In this document: positions 1 through 11,034 of the stretch, one piece after another
Layout of the letters: each line of letters begins with the position of its first letter
How positions within the stretch are numbered: position 1 is the stretch's first letter
Assembly: GCA_022701365.1 (NCBI GenBank)
Contig: JAKUHH010000177.1
Span: 186,001-250,000, forward strand
Direction of reading: 5' to 3'
Length of the DNA: 64,000 nt
Origin: Mycocentrospora acerina
Taxonomy: Eukaryota; Ascomycota; Dothideomycetes; Pleosporales
Position numbers and translations under genes: made by a program
Notes under the pieces: model-generated
Told to the model about the DNA's origin: nothing
What the model saw: the letters and a program-made list of their open reading frames with translations, nothing else
The model's database searches: none

Positions 1-68
1 TGGATATACCTTGGTCCCATGTTAGTCGTGCTACAGGAACGTGAAACACCAGCACATGTCAGACAAAC

Positions 69-289
69 CTTCGTGTGCGAACAAGATCTTTCGCCTGTAT
101 ACGCAGCGGTCCCATCTGGCCATTCTTGGCGCTCTTCTTGATATCGGCCACGAGCTTCTTCTCCTGGTTCTCCAACTTCACGCGCTCGCGGTCAAGCTCT
201 CGCTGCGTCTTCTCAAGTGCACGCTGATGTTTCCGCAGACGCTCTGCAGGCGTCATGCGCTTGCCAAAGGCCCACTCTACGATGTTCAT
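69..289 (-). CDS. VPS2: ESCRT-III subunit Vps2 (CHMP2-like), 5' exon only
   Basis: This is the first exon of the ESCRT-III subunit Vps2, which polymerises with Snf7 and Vps24 on endosomes to bud vesicles into multivesicular bodies. The start is the ATG at 289, giving the family's very conserved N-terminus (MNIVEWAFGKRMTPAERLRK) followed by the basic, charged helix 1-2 region (QRELDRERVKLENQEKK). An ATG-less extension upstream of 289 does not resemble the family. The exon ends at 69 after Arg-Thr-Arg-Arg, with a GTTTGT donor at 68. A branch-point-like ACTAAC lies on the minus strand near 21-26, so the acceptor and the rest of the gene lie beyond the window edge. It is divergent from FZO1. Identity is clear; only the truncation limits it. 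Confidence 0.9.
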
Positions 290-1198
290 GGTGTCACGTG
301 ATGTGCTCAACGGCAAAGCCCAAAGTGTGGTGGTAGTGGTGGTGGGCACAGGGCGCAGAGCTGCTGGGGGAGATCAATCGAGGGTTGAAGGTGGGGTTGG
401 GCGGAAGGGCTGTGGGCTAGGCTACCGCAACAGTGTGGGGTTTCAGAGCGCCAGCCGCAGTGTAGAGTGCAGTGCAGATGGCTACAGAGGCTCCAATGCT
501 GCGGGTGGTGGTGATTGCAGAGTAGATTTGGGACGGATAGGCATGATGTCGCGTTACGCGCTCTTGCCTTGGCGGCGTCAGTCGTTAGACTGGTTTAGGC
601 AGACACTTGCTTGTCGAGCACACGGCACAGCACCAACATGCCCGTCTGCCAACATGAGGAGCAGCTGTAGAGAGGCACCGTGGTGGGCAGACGCGGGCAA
701 TGCCACTACTGCCCGTCTGGTGCCCCAGAGGCGTTAACTCAGGGGTACCTTGGAGGCCTCGAGAGGCTGCGACAGGTCAGTATGTGACGGCGAGCAAGGT
801 GAGCTATTGGTGGAGCAGTGCAGAGGGTGAAAAATGCGGTGAGGGCTGCGCGGGCCTGCGATGGAGCCTCGTGCAGAGATTCCCGAGTCCTGCCTGCACG
901 CCGCTGCTCCTTTTCTCCACGTGCAAAGACTGGCACGGCCACGCCCTGTCTCGGCCACGGGCTGCATTTTGCGACATGGACTGACGTGGTGGTGTGCATT
1001 GGTAGAAGGATTCCTAGCGTGTGCAAGCGCCACTGCTCCCGAGCCATACTCGTGACGGCATCTTTCCATTTGCATCCTGCCGCAAATCTTCCGCCGTCCA
1101 TCTTCCCTCCCACCCAGCCTCACCCTCGCTCCCTCACGCCACCCGCCGTGCACGACATGCTCCCTCTCCAGCCCACACACTCTACATAATCCTCCCCG
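290..1198. promoter_or_regulatory. Divergent promoter region VPS2/FZO1
   Basis: This 0.9-kb spacer separates the divergent VPS2 and FZO1 starts. The half next to VPS2 is rich in GT and GG runs. The last ~130 bases before the FZO1 start are strongly C/T-rich, a usual feature of filamentous-fungal promoters and leaders. I see no convincing gene here; the reading frames present are antisense or unsupported. Confidence 0.5.
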
Positions 1199-3957
1199 AT
1201 GCATCCCGACAAACGCGCGCACACTCCCGACCGCGGGGAGTCGTCGTCGTCGAATGGCCACGCCCCTCGCCGCAGCCACGGCGGCCCAGGATACATGACG
1301 GTCGGCTCTGGCTCGACCCCCGAGGCCGCCGCCCGCCTCGTGTCCATGCTGGACGACGACTCTGGCTACGGCGGCAGCCTGATGGACGGCCAGGGCGCCG
1401 CCTCGAGCTGGCACTCGCACATTGGCGAGGACCGCCCCTCGCCGTCGCCCACGCTGCCCGCCGCGTCCAGCTCGTCGGAGCACGACAAGCAGCAGGCCCA
1501 CGTGCTGCAGCTCCGCTACAACCAGAACAAGAACACGCTCGGGCGGGCCATCCACGGCACCATCGACGCCCTCAAGAGCTTCCAGGACATGAACCTCAAG
1601 TGGCCCGCCCACTACCCCTCGGTGCAGGCCGAGCCGCCCAAGCCACACGCCCGCCTCGACAGCAGGCCGCCGCTGGCACACACACAGTCGGTCCTGGGCG
1701 ACTTCGACCCCTCGATGCGCTCCACCGACCGCCCGCGACCCCCACGGCGCGCAGGCACGTCCATTGGCGACGCCGCCATGGCCGAGTCGAGCTCGGCTGC
1801 TGTTGAGAAGCCCAAGGAGGAGCCACGGCTGGTCACACCCCAGCTGGCCCAGGAATTCTCGGTGCTCAAGCTCGAGCTCCGCATGGGTGGCCGCACGCAG
1901 ACTGACCTGGTGCACTCGCTGGAGAAGAGCTCCATTGCGTCGCTCCTCGACGGCCAGATCCAGCAAAGCATACGCCATCTCTACGCCATCAAGGAACGGA
2001 TCGAGGACACTTCCAGCAAGGTCCTCGTGACCGGAGACCTCAATGCGGGCAAGTCGACGTTCTGCAACGCCCTGCTACGACGAAAGGTTCTTCCAGAAGA
2101 CCAGCAGCCCTGCACAAGTATTTTCTGCGAGGTCCTCGACTTCAGAGAGAACGGTGGCATTGAGGAGGTCCACGCCGTTCCCATTGGACGCGTCTACAAC
2201 CGCAACGACGAAAGCACGTACACCGTCTTCGACCTGAGCGACCTGGAAAAGATTGTCATCGACAGCGAGCATTTCTCGCAATGCAAGGTCTACATCAGAG
2301 ACATCCGATCCGTGGACGAGTCGCTCCTCAACAACGGCGTCGTCGACATTGCCCTCATCGATGCACCTGGTCTAAACGCCGACTCGCTCAAGACAACTGC
2401 CGTCTTCGCCCGACAAGAAGAGATTGACGTAGTCGTCTTTGTCGTCTCCGCCGCCAACCACTTCACCGAGTCTGCAAAGAACTTCATCTTCAGCGCTGCC
2501 CGCGAGAAGGCGTACATCTTCATGGTTGTTAACGGGTTCGATGTGATCCGCGACCAGCAACGATGTGAAGAGATGATCCTCAAGCAAGTGGCAAACCTGA
2601 GCCCCGCAACCTTCAAGGAGTCCAGCGAGTTGGTGCACTTTGTCTCAAGTAACGCCATTCCTATGCAAGGAGATGGAGGCTCGCCACCCGGTGGTGATGG
2701 CGACGATGACCCATCAGACAAGGGGAAGGGCAAGGAGGCGGAGAAGATACGCGACTTTGGAGACCTTGAGACGTCATTACGACGCTTTGTTCTTGAGAAG
2801 AGGGCCAGGTCCAAGCTCGCTCCAGCCCAGACCTACCTCTTGAATGTGCTGGGAGACATGAACAATCTTGCAACAGTGAACCGCGATGTCTCGCAGGCCG
2901 AACTGGACCGCGTAAGGAAAGAGATTGACGCTCTGGAACCCGAGTACGAAGACTCGAAGAAATCACGAACCGAGGCTGGCGAAACCGTGGAGCGTATGGT
3001 CGAAGACACAACGTCGGACGTTTACGGCCACACCCGGGATACCCTCAACTCATGCATTGCCAAAGTAGGCGAACAGGATTTGGGTATCGACTACCCTGGC
3101 TTGTTCTCGGCATACCAATATGCCGAAGACATTCGCGATTCTATGATTCATGAAATTTCAGAGAGTGTTCGTTTGTGCGAAGAGCACGCACGAACACAGG
3201 CTGTTCAAGGCTACAATGGTATCAAGAACCTTGGCGTCCTACATCTGGGTAACAACCTATACGCGGACGTCATGTTCCGTCCAGAGAGAATGTTCAGGAA
3301 ATCGGTACACGCTCTTGCTAGACAGGTAGACATTGACATTGAACTCTGGGACTTCTTTGATGTAGCCGGTCTATGGGAACGACAGGAGAAGGTCGCAGGT
3401 ACCGGTATGGCCATGACGGTTGCCACCGTGGTAGGCGGCAGACTGATGGGTGGCGTCGGATGGCTCGACGGCGTGCTTGGTGCGGCAAAGATCATGGGAT
3501 CGAAGAACATGAGCAGGCTATTGATTCCTGGCCTTCTTGCTGGTGGTGAGTACCTACGATCGATATATCATTCTTCCAATGCTAACATTGTTCTGCAGTT
3601 GCTATTGGGATTTCCTACGTCCTGACATCTGTTCCCAAGTCCCTGCCCCACCGACTCAGCGCGAAGTTGTCTCAACAGTTGACAGCAATCGACTACACCC
3701 ACACGAACGCTCTACGCATTAGCTCAGAAATTCGACGCGCACTCAAGGGACCTGCTAACGACGTCCGTATTGGTCTTCAGCGTAATGTCGAGAAGCTCCA
3801 GCTCAAGAAAGAGGAGACAAGCAAATTCAAGATGGAGGCCGAAGTTGCTCACAAGTACTTTGGTAATCTCGTCCGCACTAGTAACGATTTACGACAGACG
3901 GTGCAGCGAGTTGACTTGGAGGCGTCGCCTCCAGTGTTTGCCGGCGCTAGCCACTAA
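1199..3957 (+). CDS. FZO1: Mitofusin Fzo1, mitochondrial outer-membrane fusion GTPase
   Basis: This is the dynamin-family GTPase that tethers and fuses mitochondrial outer membranes. Exons are 1199-3545 and 3599-3957, with a 53-bp intron (GTGAGT donor, GCTAAC branch, CTGCAG acceptor). The spliced product is 901 aa, near the size of yeast Fzo1. A low-complexity Ser/His-rich N-terminus comes first. The GTPase domain follows, with P-loop GDLNAGKS near residue 278, a G3 motif in IDAPGLN near 385 and a G4-like VNGFD near 442. A Gly/Lys-rich acidic insert lies near 500. Two hydrophobic stretches near 755-800 form the membrane hairpin, and the intron falls inside the second one (LIPGLLAG joined to VAIGISYVL). 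The C-terminus is a coiled-coil-like heptad region. The ATG at 1199 is the first one in frame. VPS2 is divergent upstream and DSC1 follows on the same strand. Confidence 0.95.
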
Positions 3958-4287
3958 AAGTTGATGTCTTTCCTTTATGTCATTCACGTGTACAAAGAAA
4001 GGGCCTGCAATCATGGACAGGCGTTTGGGATGGAAGGAGCTCAGGATATCACGACGTAGTTGACAACCTCTTTTTCTGTGCATACACATAATTCAATACC
4101 CCCTCTTACTCTTTTGAAATGATCAAGTTGTCATGTCTGCTTGCGAAATAGTTCAAAGACGATTGAAGATGTAAAGTCAATGCCAAGCCATGCGGACCCC
4201 CGAGAGGCCCAACGTCATCCAGCGCGACTCAGGCACCTCAGCTCACTACTCTACCTCGATGCCTCAAACCACGAACAATCCGCCCTG
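3958..4287. other. FZO1-DSC1 intergenic spacer
   Basis: These 330 bases hold the FZO1 3' end and the DSC1 leader. An in-frame ATG at 4180 could extend DSC1 by 36 residues, but that extension is not hydrophobic and lies before the natural N-terminal membrane anchor. No other gene is seen. Confidence 0.5.
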
Positions 4288-6666
4288 ATGGAAGCCCGGC
4301 GCGATCCTCGCGGCTTCGTATTCTTTATCATCCTGCTTCTGCTGCTCAACTCTCCCGAGCCGCAACAGCCATCTTACAATGCGCGCGCGCGATACGACGA
4401 GCTGATCCAGCAGGAGCTCGACCAACTCGACATATTAAATCGAACGCACTACGGCGACTTTAATCCAAAGGGAGGGAAATGGCTTAATTTCACGGGACTG
4501 AGGGATGAGGATGGATTTGGGTGGGGTGTATTGGAGGATGTGAAAGAGAAGGCGAGAGTGTGGGAGAGGCGGCTGCTCGGAGAAAGATGGCAAGAGGTGG
4601 AGAATGTGCCTGTGTACAAGAATCTATCTGGGTTTGTGCAGGGCGAATGGGCGCGTTCGCCGCTGAGTCGTGTCAGGCATTTAGAGGATATGGGGAACCT
4701 GTCGACGGTGCAGGATGGTCTCTTTGCGCAGCCGGCCTTGTTCGACAGAAACCTGACTGGTGCGGGAGGCTCGGTGCGCTTTCACTTCTCAGAAACAGAG
4801 GGTAAGATGCGGAGGGATGCGGGTCATGGCATTTCCGAGGTCAGCGCTAGAGTGGTGATTGGCGATGATGACAGCTTTGGGGACAACTGGTGGGAGTTTA
4901 TCGTCCATGGTGTGCACTTCTTGAAGAGTGGAGCGGCAGTCCTGACAACGACGAGTGATCGATTTGCAGGAATATTTGCGCTGCCTCACTTGCAAATTGA
5001 GCAGCGGCATTACGATGCGAGCCAGCATTTTCTGAATGGCACAATCCACGAGGCTATCGACCGCCAGCGGGCTCGCGTATTTCCGCTGTGGAACCCTTGG
5101 ACTTCTTCTGCTGAGGGACTGAACGAAGGCTTCCCCCAGAATCATCATTGCGAGTTTGTGCTTTACCTGCAGCAGTTGCCGAATCAGTACAGCGTTGATT
5201 TGGACTGGCTTGAGCATGAGATGCGGTATCCCACAGGTGCACCGACCCCTCGCCACTCTCCTGTATCGATGTCCATGGTTGGCTTTTCGCCAGATTGTGG
5301 CTTTGTTATCGAGTCGAAGGGTCCACCAGACTTTCCTCCCTCGGAAGCTACACACCTTCAGGGTGAAAAGACTGAGGAATTCAACGACAAGGCTCGACAC
5401 AGCATCATTGCTTTTGCTGTCGGGTTCGCCTTCCAGATCTCTTTCTTGATCAAACAGATGAAAGAAACTGCCACGCCGTCCATGCGCAGCCGTGTAAGCT
5501 TTTATACCATTGCCATGATGGCTTTAGGCGATGGCTTCACATTCTTGATACTCATATTCATGTATCTCTTCCTTGGTACGGCTCAATTGGCACTGTACAG
5601 CATTGCATTCATGGCGCTATTCTCTGTGCTCACGCACCTCCGGTTTTTGATGGACATCTGGTCTGTCCAAGCTACGGAACGGGAGCGACAGAATCGACAG
5701 CAAACAACTGCGGCGACTCCTGTCCCGACCCCTGCTCCGACCCCCGTCCCTCCCATAATCAGCGGAGGTTTGCCTCTCCCTGTCACCGCCGCCCGTCCTC
5801 GGCCACAAACACCCATCATCATCGCCCCTGATCAGGACGACCCGCTTGAAGATGACACCCCTGCACCAAATAACACTACAGCAACTACACCATCCAATCC
5901 TCGTGCAGAACTCGGCGCCCTGTACAGCCGTTTCTGCCTGCTCCTCATCGTCCTCTTCTTCACGACCATTCAATTCGGTACCACCCGCACCACCGTGCGC
6001 AGCATCTACTTCAGCATTCTCTCCTTTCTCTACCTCTCCTTCTGGGTACCTCAAATCTATCGCAACATTATACGCAACTGCCGACGAGCACTACGATGGG
6101 AGTATGTAATCGGTACCTCCATCACTCGCCTCATCCCCGTCACCTACTTTTGGGTGAAAGGTGACAATGTCATGTTCGCCAAGACCGATGAGAGAATCTG
6201 CGCCATACTAGTCGGCTGGATGTGGCTACAGATTGTCGTTTTAGTCGCACAAGGCGTCCTCGGTCCACGAATCTTTGTGAAACAAAGTTGGAGCTGGGTA
6301 CCTTCGGCGTGGGAATACCATCCCATTCTCCACGAAGACGAGGAAGACGCAAAGATGCCGCTCAATGTCACCACTGCTGCTACCTCGTCTGAAGCTGATG
6401 AGGCTGAGACTAGCAAGACCCCTGGTGAGACAAAGGGTAAAGGCAAGAAGGTATTTGACTGTAGTATCTGTGCACAGGACATCGATGTGCCGATCATGTC
6501 TGCAGGGGAGTCGGCAGATGGAATAGGCTCGACAGGCATGCTTCTACAGAGGAGGCTTTATATGGTTACGCCTTGTCGGCATGTGTTCCACACAGGGTGC
6601 TTGGAGGGGTGGATGAGGTATCGCCTCATGTGCCCAAATTGCAGGGAAGTACTTCCACCGCTGTAA
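4288..6666 (+). CDS. DSC1: DSC E3 ubiquitin ligase complex subunit 1 (Tul1-like, membrane RING ligase)
   Basis: This is a multi-spanning Golgi/endosome RING-type ubiquitin ligase, the catalytic subunit of the Dsc complex, which in fungi is needed for SREBP cleavage and for quality control of membrane proteins. The intronless frame from ATG 4288 gives 792 aa. The protein has an N-terminal anchor (FVFFIILLLLL, about residues 10-21), a large lumenal domain with N-glycosylation-type sites, then a membrane bundle (about 372-456 and 545-660) interrupted by a Pro/Thr-rich loop (about 465-540). The C-terminal RING-H2 (about 724-790) shows CSIC, then CRHVFHTGC and CPNC spacing. The early LDILNRTHYGDFNP motif is typical of Tul1/Dsc1. 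The SREBP gene that this ligase would act on lies at 52.4-55.4 kb. A start at 4180 is possible but less likely. Confidence 0.93.
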   Translation: MEARRDPRGFVFFIILLLLLNSPEPQQPSYNARARYDELIQQELDQLDILNRTHYGDFNPKGGKWLNFTGLRDEDGFGWGVLEDVKEKARVWERRLLGERWQEVENVPVYKNLSGFVQGEWARSPLSRVRHLEDMGNLSTVQDGLFAQPALFDRNLTGAGGSVRFHFSETEGKMRRDAGHGISEVSARVVIGDDDSFGDNWWEFIVHGVHFLKSGAAVLTTTSDRFAGIFALPHLQIEQRHYDASQHFLNGTIHEAIDRQRARVFPLWNPWTSSAEGLNEGFPQNHHCEFVLYLQQLPNQYSVDLDWLEHEMRYPTGAPTPRHSPVSMSMVGFSPDCGFVIESKGPPDFPPSEATHLQGEKTEEFNDKARHSIIAFAVGFAFQISFLIKQMKETATPSMRSRVSFYTIAMMALGDGFTFLILIFMYLFLGTAQLALYSIAFMALFSVLTHLRFLMDIWSVQATERERQNRQQTTAATPVPTPAPTPVPPIISGGLPLPVTAARPRPQTPIIIAPDQDDPLEDDTPAPNNTTATTPSNPRAELGALYSRFCLLLIVLFFTTIQFGTTRTTVRSIYFSILSFLYLSFWVPQIYRNIIRNCRRALRWEYVIGTSITRLIPVTYFWVKGDNVMFAKTDERICAILVGWMWLQIVVLVAQGVLGPRIFVKQSWSWVPSAWEYHPILHEDEEDAKMPLNVTTAATSSEADEAETSKTPGETKGKGKKVFDCSICAQDIDVPIMSAGESADGIGSTGMLLQRRLYMVTPCRHVFHTGCLEGWMRYRLMCPNCREVLPPL

Positions 6667-7995
6667 AGCTCATCATCAATACTACAGATTTAGCAACATG
6701 TGTTGATTTTTCGGAGAAGCATTCCTCTGTGTTGTGGTGATGACGAAAGATTGTTTCAGTTTAGAGCTTGAGACGTGGAAAGGGTCTTGATGACGCCTTG
6801 CATCCCCGTTTCATATTTCTCTCTACCCATCTCACTTACTGCTTCCAAATTGCCGCTAACTCGTGTATATTTTGATTAAAAGTTCGGCGACCTTTACTCA
6901 TTCACTACGCAGTGACATGTAAAGGGACGGTAACTGCCACAGGAGACAGGGATCACGTTTCCACGCACTCGGCGTCTTCCGCGACCTCTCACCCTGCATC
7001 TACGTACACCCCAGATAGTGAATCCTCTAGGTCTCTCAAGCGCATGATCGCACTGCTCTTCGCTACACAACATTTAAGAGGTGGATTTGTGTGCCTAACC
7101 AATCCGCGCGCTTTCCGATGCGCGAGTAGCGGGCTGGATTAGATAGATAAAAGCATCTCGGCGAGAGACTCGGGCTGGGATGGATGGAGGCATGGCGTAA
7201 GTGGGACTAGAAAAAGAATTTCCGGAGCCGCGCAAGTGCAGCATTGAGCGGGAGGGAAGTTGAGAAACGGTCCTTCTTGCGTGGTATGTGCTTGGGCAAT
7301 TGCTGGGTATTGGGAACGCAGTGCCGGAAGAGTGTCTGGAAGAGGTAGATTGGGCGGGATGAGGGAGTAGTGATACTATGAAAATGCGTATGGTGAATGC
7401 GGGTTTTTGCGGGCATTATCGCAAGGCTCACTGTATCTTTTCCTCGGAGAATCCTTCACGACGTGGTAATCGGTCCTATCGAAATAACTTTTTTTTCAAG
7501 CCAGAAGTAACTCCTTTTATTTTATTAGAGTTTTAATATGTCGACGTGTCTTGGTGTAGTTGGAATATGTAATCAGATTATTTTACAACACCACTTTCTT
7601 CAAACTTTGAATACGACCTCTAGTTCCAGCGTTTCCCTTGGTTCGAAAGCATGATACGTAAATATTATTAGAACTGATATCAGGATTACCCCCCCTCTGT
7701 CCTACATCCTCCCCGCGCAAAGCAAACAAACGATCACACCAATCTCAACGTTCCAAAAGATCCCCACCCATTCCTCAAAACCGCCGCAGACATCATCCCA
7801 CTCCACACCACACCGCTTCCCACCCTCTAGCTCCACCACTCTCCGCCATGTTTCCTCATCATCATTCCTCTTTCCCCCGCCCCCAGCAAATAAGAGACCG
7901 TGGAGCTTCCTCATCGGTCGAGATTCCGGCGAACCTCGGCACCCTGCACTACGTCACTCCAACCGCGCGGGGTGCTCTTCACGCCTCTCACAGGC
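6667..7995. other. Intergenic region after DSC1
   Basis: About 1.3 kb with the DSC1 3' region. It contains AT-rich patches (about 7490-7700) and several short frames on both strands that begin with non-ATG codons or lack any family features. I see no gene I can support. Confidence 0.4.
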
Positions 7996-8127
7996 CTAGA
8001 CGGTGTAGTGCCCGGCGATGGCGAAAGTGTTATACACATTAGGGTTCAGACGTCCGATATTCATGTGTGCATCGGTGCCGAGGGAGACGTGGCTGGCTCC
8101 CGCCGGCTCGCTGTACCCGAGATCCAT
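7996..8127 (-). CDS. Possible 43-aa small protein
   Basis: A short ORF on the minus strand begins at ATG 8127 in a good context (A at -3, AAGAAAATGG) and stops at 7996. The ~70 bases before the ATG are strongly C/T-rich on the coding strand, and a TATATA run lies at 8206-8212, a layout like real fungal genes. The product starts MDLGYSEPAGASHVSLGTDA and ends in Gly-His-Tyr-Thr-Val; it is hydrophilic, with no signal peptide or membrane segment. I do not recognise a family. It is divergent from the isocitrate-lyase-like gene, so the C/T-rich and TATA elements might instead belong to that gene or to neither. Conservation in related genomes would decide. Confidence 0.3.
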   Translation of the reverse strand: MDLGYSEPAGASHVSLGTDAHMNIGRLNPNVYNTFAIAGHYTV

Positions 8128-8549
8128 TTTCTTGGGAAAGAAAAAAAGAAGGGTGCTGCTAGGAAGGGGAGGGGGGGAGGGGTGGGATGGGATAGAGGAG
8201 GCGAGTATATAAGAGGAGGAGGGGAGGACGTTAGACTCTCGGGCGGATAGACCCTTAGTCCAAAGGTTAAATGTTCACGATCTAGATTTGTTCTGGTAGA
8301 AAGTGGCTTTCCTCCGTACTAGGTCCCTTTTTTTTAAACTCTTGTCGGTGCAACATCCGTCATTGTTTGTTTTTGGCTGGTTTTATTAATAGCTTGTGAG
8401 AGACCGGTTTCTGGGTTGCTTTGGTACCTCCTCTGCTTCCTTCTCTTACTTGCACTACTTGCACTACATACTTTGGACTGAAAGAGTTGGATAAGGTTGA
8501 ACGACGACGATATCGTACGGCTGGAAGATTGAAAGAGCAGAGTGACAAT
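8128..8549. promoter_or_regulatory. Promoter/leader of the isocitrate-lyase-like gene
   Basis: This stretch contains a purine-rich tract (about 8140-8225) with a TATATAA at 8206-8212 that could serve the gene starting at 8550 and, read on the other strand, the small ORF at 7996-8127. Downstream there is a polyT run near 8330 and a C/T-rich leader. Confidence 0.4.
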
Positions 8550-9612
8550 ATGGGTTCGTACGGCACAAATGGTACGAATGGTGCGAATGGTACGAATGGC
8601 ACAAATGGCACAAATGGCACAAGCAATGGCAAGAGAGTGACTGCCGTTGAGAAGCTGCGCAGCATGCTCGCAGATCCCAACAAATTTATTGCTTGTCCTG
8701 GCGTGTACGATGGTTTCACAGCACGGATTGCACTTCAAGAAGGAGTAGACTGTCTGTACATGGTGAGCCTCCATCAACACCACACCACCCCTATCACTTC
8801 CAACTCCAGGAACCACAACTAACCATGCTCCAAAGACGGGTGCGGGAACCACAATGTCAAAACTCGGCATGGCCGACATGGGCATCGCAACCCTCAACGA
8901 CATGCTTGAAAACGCCACCATGATCGCCAATCTCGACCCCTCGGTCCCCCTCATCGCTGACGCAGACACCGGCTACGGCGGGCCTGTAATGGCCGGCCGC
9001 ACCACCACAGCCTACATCCGCAGCGGCATCGCAGGCATGCACCTCGAGGACCAAATCGCCACCAAGCGCTGCGGCCACCTTAACGGAAAGCAGCTCGTCA
9101 GCACCGCAGAGTACGCCGCGCGCATCAAAGCCGCAGTCCTAGCCCGCGAAAAGAGCGGCGGTGACATTGTCATCATCGCGCGAACAGACGCCCTCCAGGG
9201 ATTTGGCTACGACGAGGCCATCCACCGATTAAAAGCCGCCATTGCGGAAGGCGCAGATGCCGCCTTCCTAGAGGGCGTCAAGACCCGCGACGAAGCAGAG
9301 CGTGCGTGCAAAGACCTCGCGCCCACCCCGTGTCTGTTCAACAACGTGCCCGGCGGCGTGTCTCCTGACTTTGGCGTCGAAGAGTGCAAGGCAATTGGGT
9401 ACAGGATTGCTATTTTCCCTTGCTTGGCACTAGAGGTCGTGTATCCCGCGGTGAGGAGGGCGGTCCAGCAGTTGAAGACGCTTGGGAATGTGCAGTCTGT
9501 GGAGAAGGATGGTAGGAGGATTGGGCCCAGAGAGCTGTTTGAGGTGTGTGGGCTGGAAGAGTTGATTGAATTCGATGGCCAGGCTGGGGGGACAATGTAT
9601 GCGAACGCGTGA
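8550..9612 (+). CDS. Isocitrate lyase/PEP mutase superfamily enzyme
   Basis: This is a TIM-barrel enzyme of the isocitrate lyase/phosphoenolpyruvate mutase superfamily, whose members make or break C-C or C-P bonds of 2-oxo or 2-hydroxy acids with Mg2+. Exons are 8550-8762 and 8836-9612, with a 73-bp intron (GTGAGC donor, ACTAAC branch). The product is 329 aa, close to the small-lyase size. Visible motifs are PGVYDGFTA, the metal-binding DADTGYGG, the mobile catalytic loop KRCGHLNGK and the IIARTDA strand. The Cys in KRCGH places it with the lyase branch (oxaloacetate acetylhydrolase, dimethylmalate lyase, methylisocitrate lyase-like) rather than true PEP mutases. The substrate cannot be set from sequence alone. 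The first ~30 residues are a Gly-Thr-Asn-Gly repeat unlikely to be part of the barrel. Intron placement restores TGAGTTMSKLG, typical of the family. Confidence 0.88.
8562..8640 (+). repeat. Imperfect tandem repeat encoding Gly-Thr-Asn
   Basis: A 9-bp imperfect repeat (ggtacgaat/ggcacaaat type) gives about seven Gly-Thr/Ala-Asn units at the N-terminus of the isocitrate-lyase-like protein. Units differ mainly at synonymous positions, with a few Thr/Ala changes, so the repeat has had time to drift. Confidence 0.8.
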
Positions 9613-10621
9613 TTTTTCTTTGTAAGTGGACTTGTGTTTTCTTGGAAAAAGGAGGGATTGTGCGTTTTGTAGCCTGGTGTTGAGGAGTTTGATTACGCCT
9701 ACGTACGTTGGGACGCATGAGGGGGGGTTTTTTTTTTCTAACCAATTTAATGCTGCAAAAAAAGGGGAAGATGATTAATTCAAGTTCAGAATGTCACTCA
9801 CGGTTGGTCTTCGTCAAATGTCAAAATTGCTGTTGGAGCACAAACTTCGAAATTTTCATTCCACTACGTAAAAATCAAGAATTTCCTCTTTCTGAATTGA
9901 ACCCCCTTTTCACACCAGTTCGAGTGTAGGCTGTGATGATCGAGAAGACCTGCTAACAATGGCACAGTAGCGTGGATCCTCTCCTCCTATTCCCACAACT
10001 GCAGATAATTGCATGTCTCATGCCAGTTGTGAGTATCAAAAAGAGATCACGACGTAAAGATGGTCTGTTAACGCCACAAGAAGTTCCCTCCATGGTCAAC
10101 TCTCGTTGCTTCAGGAGGAGCATCCGATGGCAGTCCTTTGAGTGTCAAGGCAAAGCGTACGCGAAGGCTGAGATGCCCACCCTAAAGTGGCTCGGTCGTC
10201 CACTCAAGTCTTCCATCCACCATTCGCCTTCAAATCTTTCCATAATCCAACGTGTTCCACAGTTGCTCTCAACATAATGGCCCGGAACCACATACCTCCC
10301 ATCTCAGGCAAGAAAATGTGCATATGTTCATTGATAAAACAGTCATCGGTATCCTCATATCCCTGGATAAATTGATTGAGGATTTAGTAAGGCTTTCGTC
10401 CGGCCAAGGGGTATCGTAACGGTCGAACGCAAATCCAGATTCAGTTGGAGTAAAAGGAGTTTCAGTCATGTCTCATTAGGAGCAGACTGTCTCCACGTAA
10501 AAGAGTTTCCAATGTCGAACGCGAGGTGGCGTAGTTGGCGCGGTCGGTTTCCCACGATATAGCTCCAAAGGCCTGCCTTTTTTAGAAGGTCACAAGGAGT
10601 CTCGGCGAAAATTTGCAATCC
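9613..10621. other. Intergenic region, convergent 3' ends
   Basis: About 1 kb between the convergent lyase-like gene and the Zn2Cys6 regulator. It includes a G/T homopolymer stretch near 9721-9740. Frames here are short, low in coding character and without recognisable domains. Confidence 0.4.
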
Positions 10622-10985
10622 TCAACCAAATGTTTGGCCCATATATCCCGGGTTTTCCTGCATCATTGGATTAACGGGACCGACCGGGGCAACAGGAATA
10701 TTTGGAAATTCGCTATTGGAGAAGTCAAATCCAGCAGCCCAGTCGTAGTCAGGGAACTGGTCCAATATTGGAGGTACATTGTAGTCGGAGCCGTCCCAGG
10801 TATCGAAGCTCATAACCGATGGGGCAGACGGCATGGGATTCATGAGACTAGGGTCAAGTTTAAGGGGTGCCAGAGGTCTCGCAGTTAATTGCTGCTGCTG
10901 TGGCTGTTGTGGCTGCTGTGGCTGCTGTGGCTGATGTTGCTGTTGTTGCTGCTGCTGTTGCTGCAGTTGCTGTTGTTGCTGCTGC

Positions 10986-11034
<49 letters not shown>

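Noticed and set aside
734..1978. 414-aa minus-strand frame overlapping the 5' part of FZO1
   Set aside because: Antisense shadow of the GC-rich FZO1 N-terminus; composition is Arg/Gly/Val-rich with no domain.
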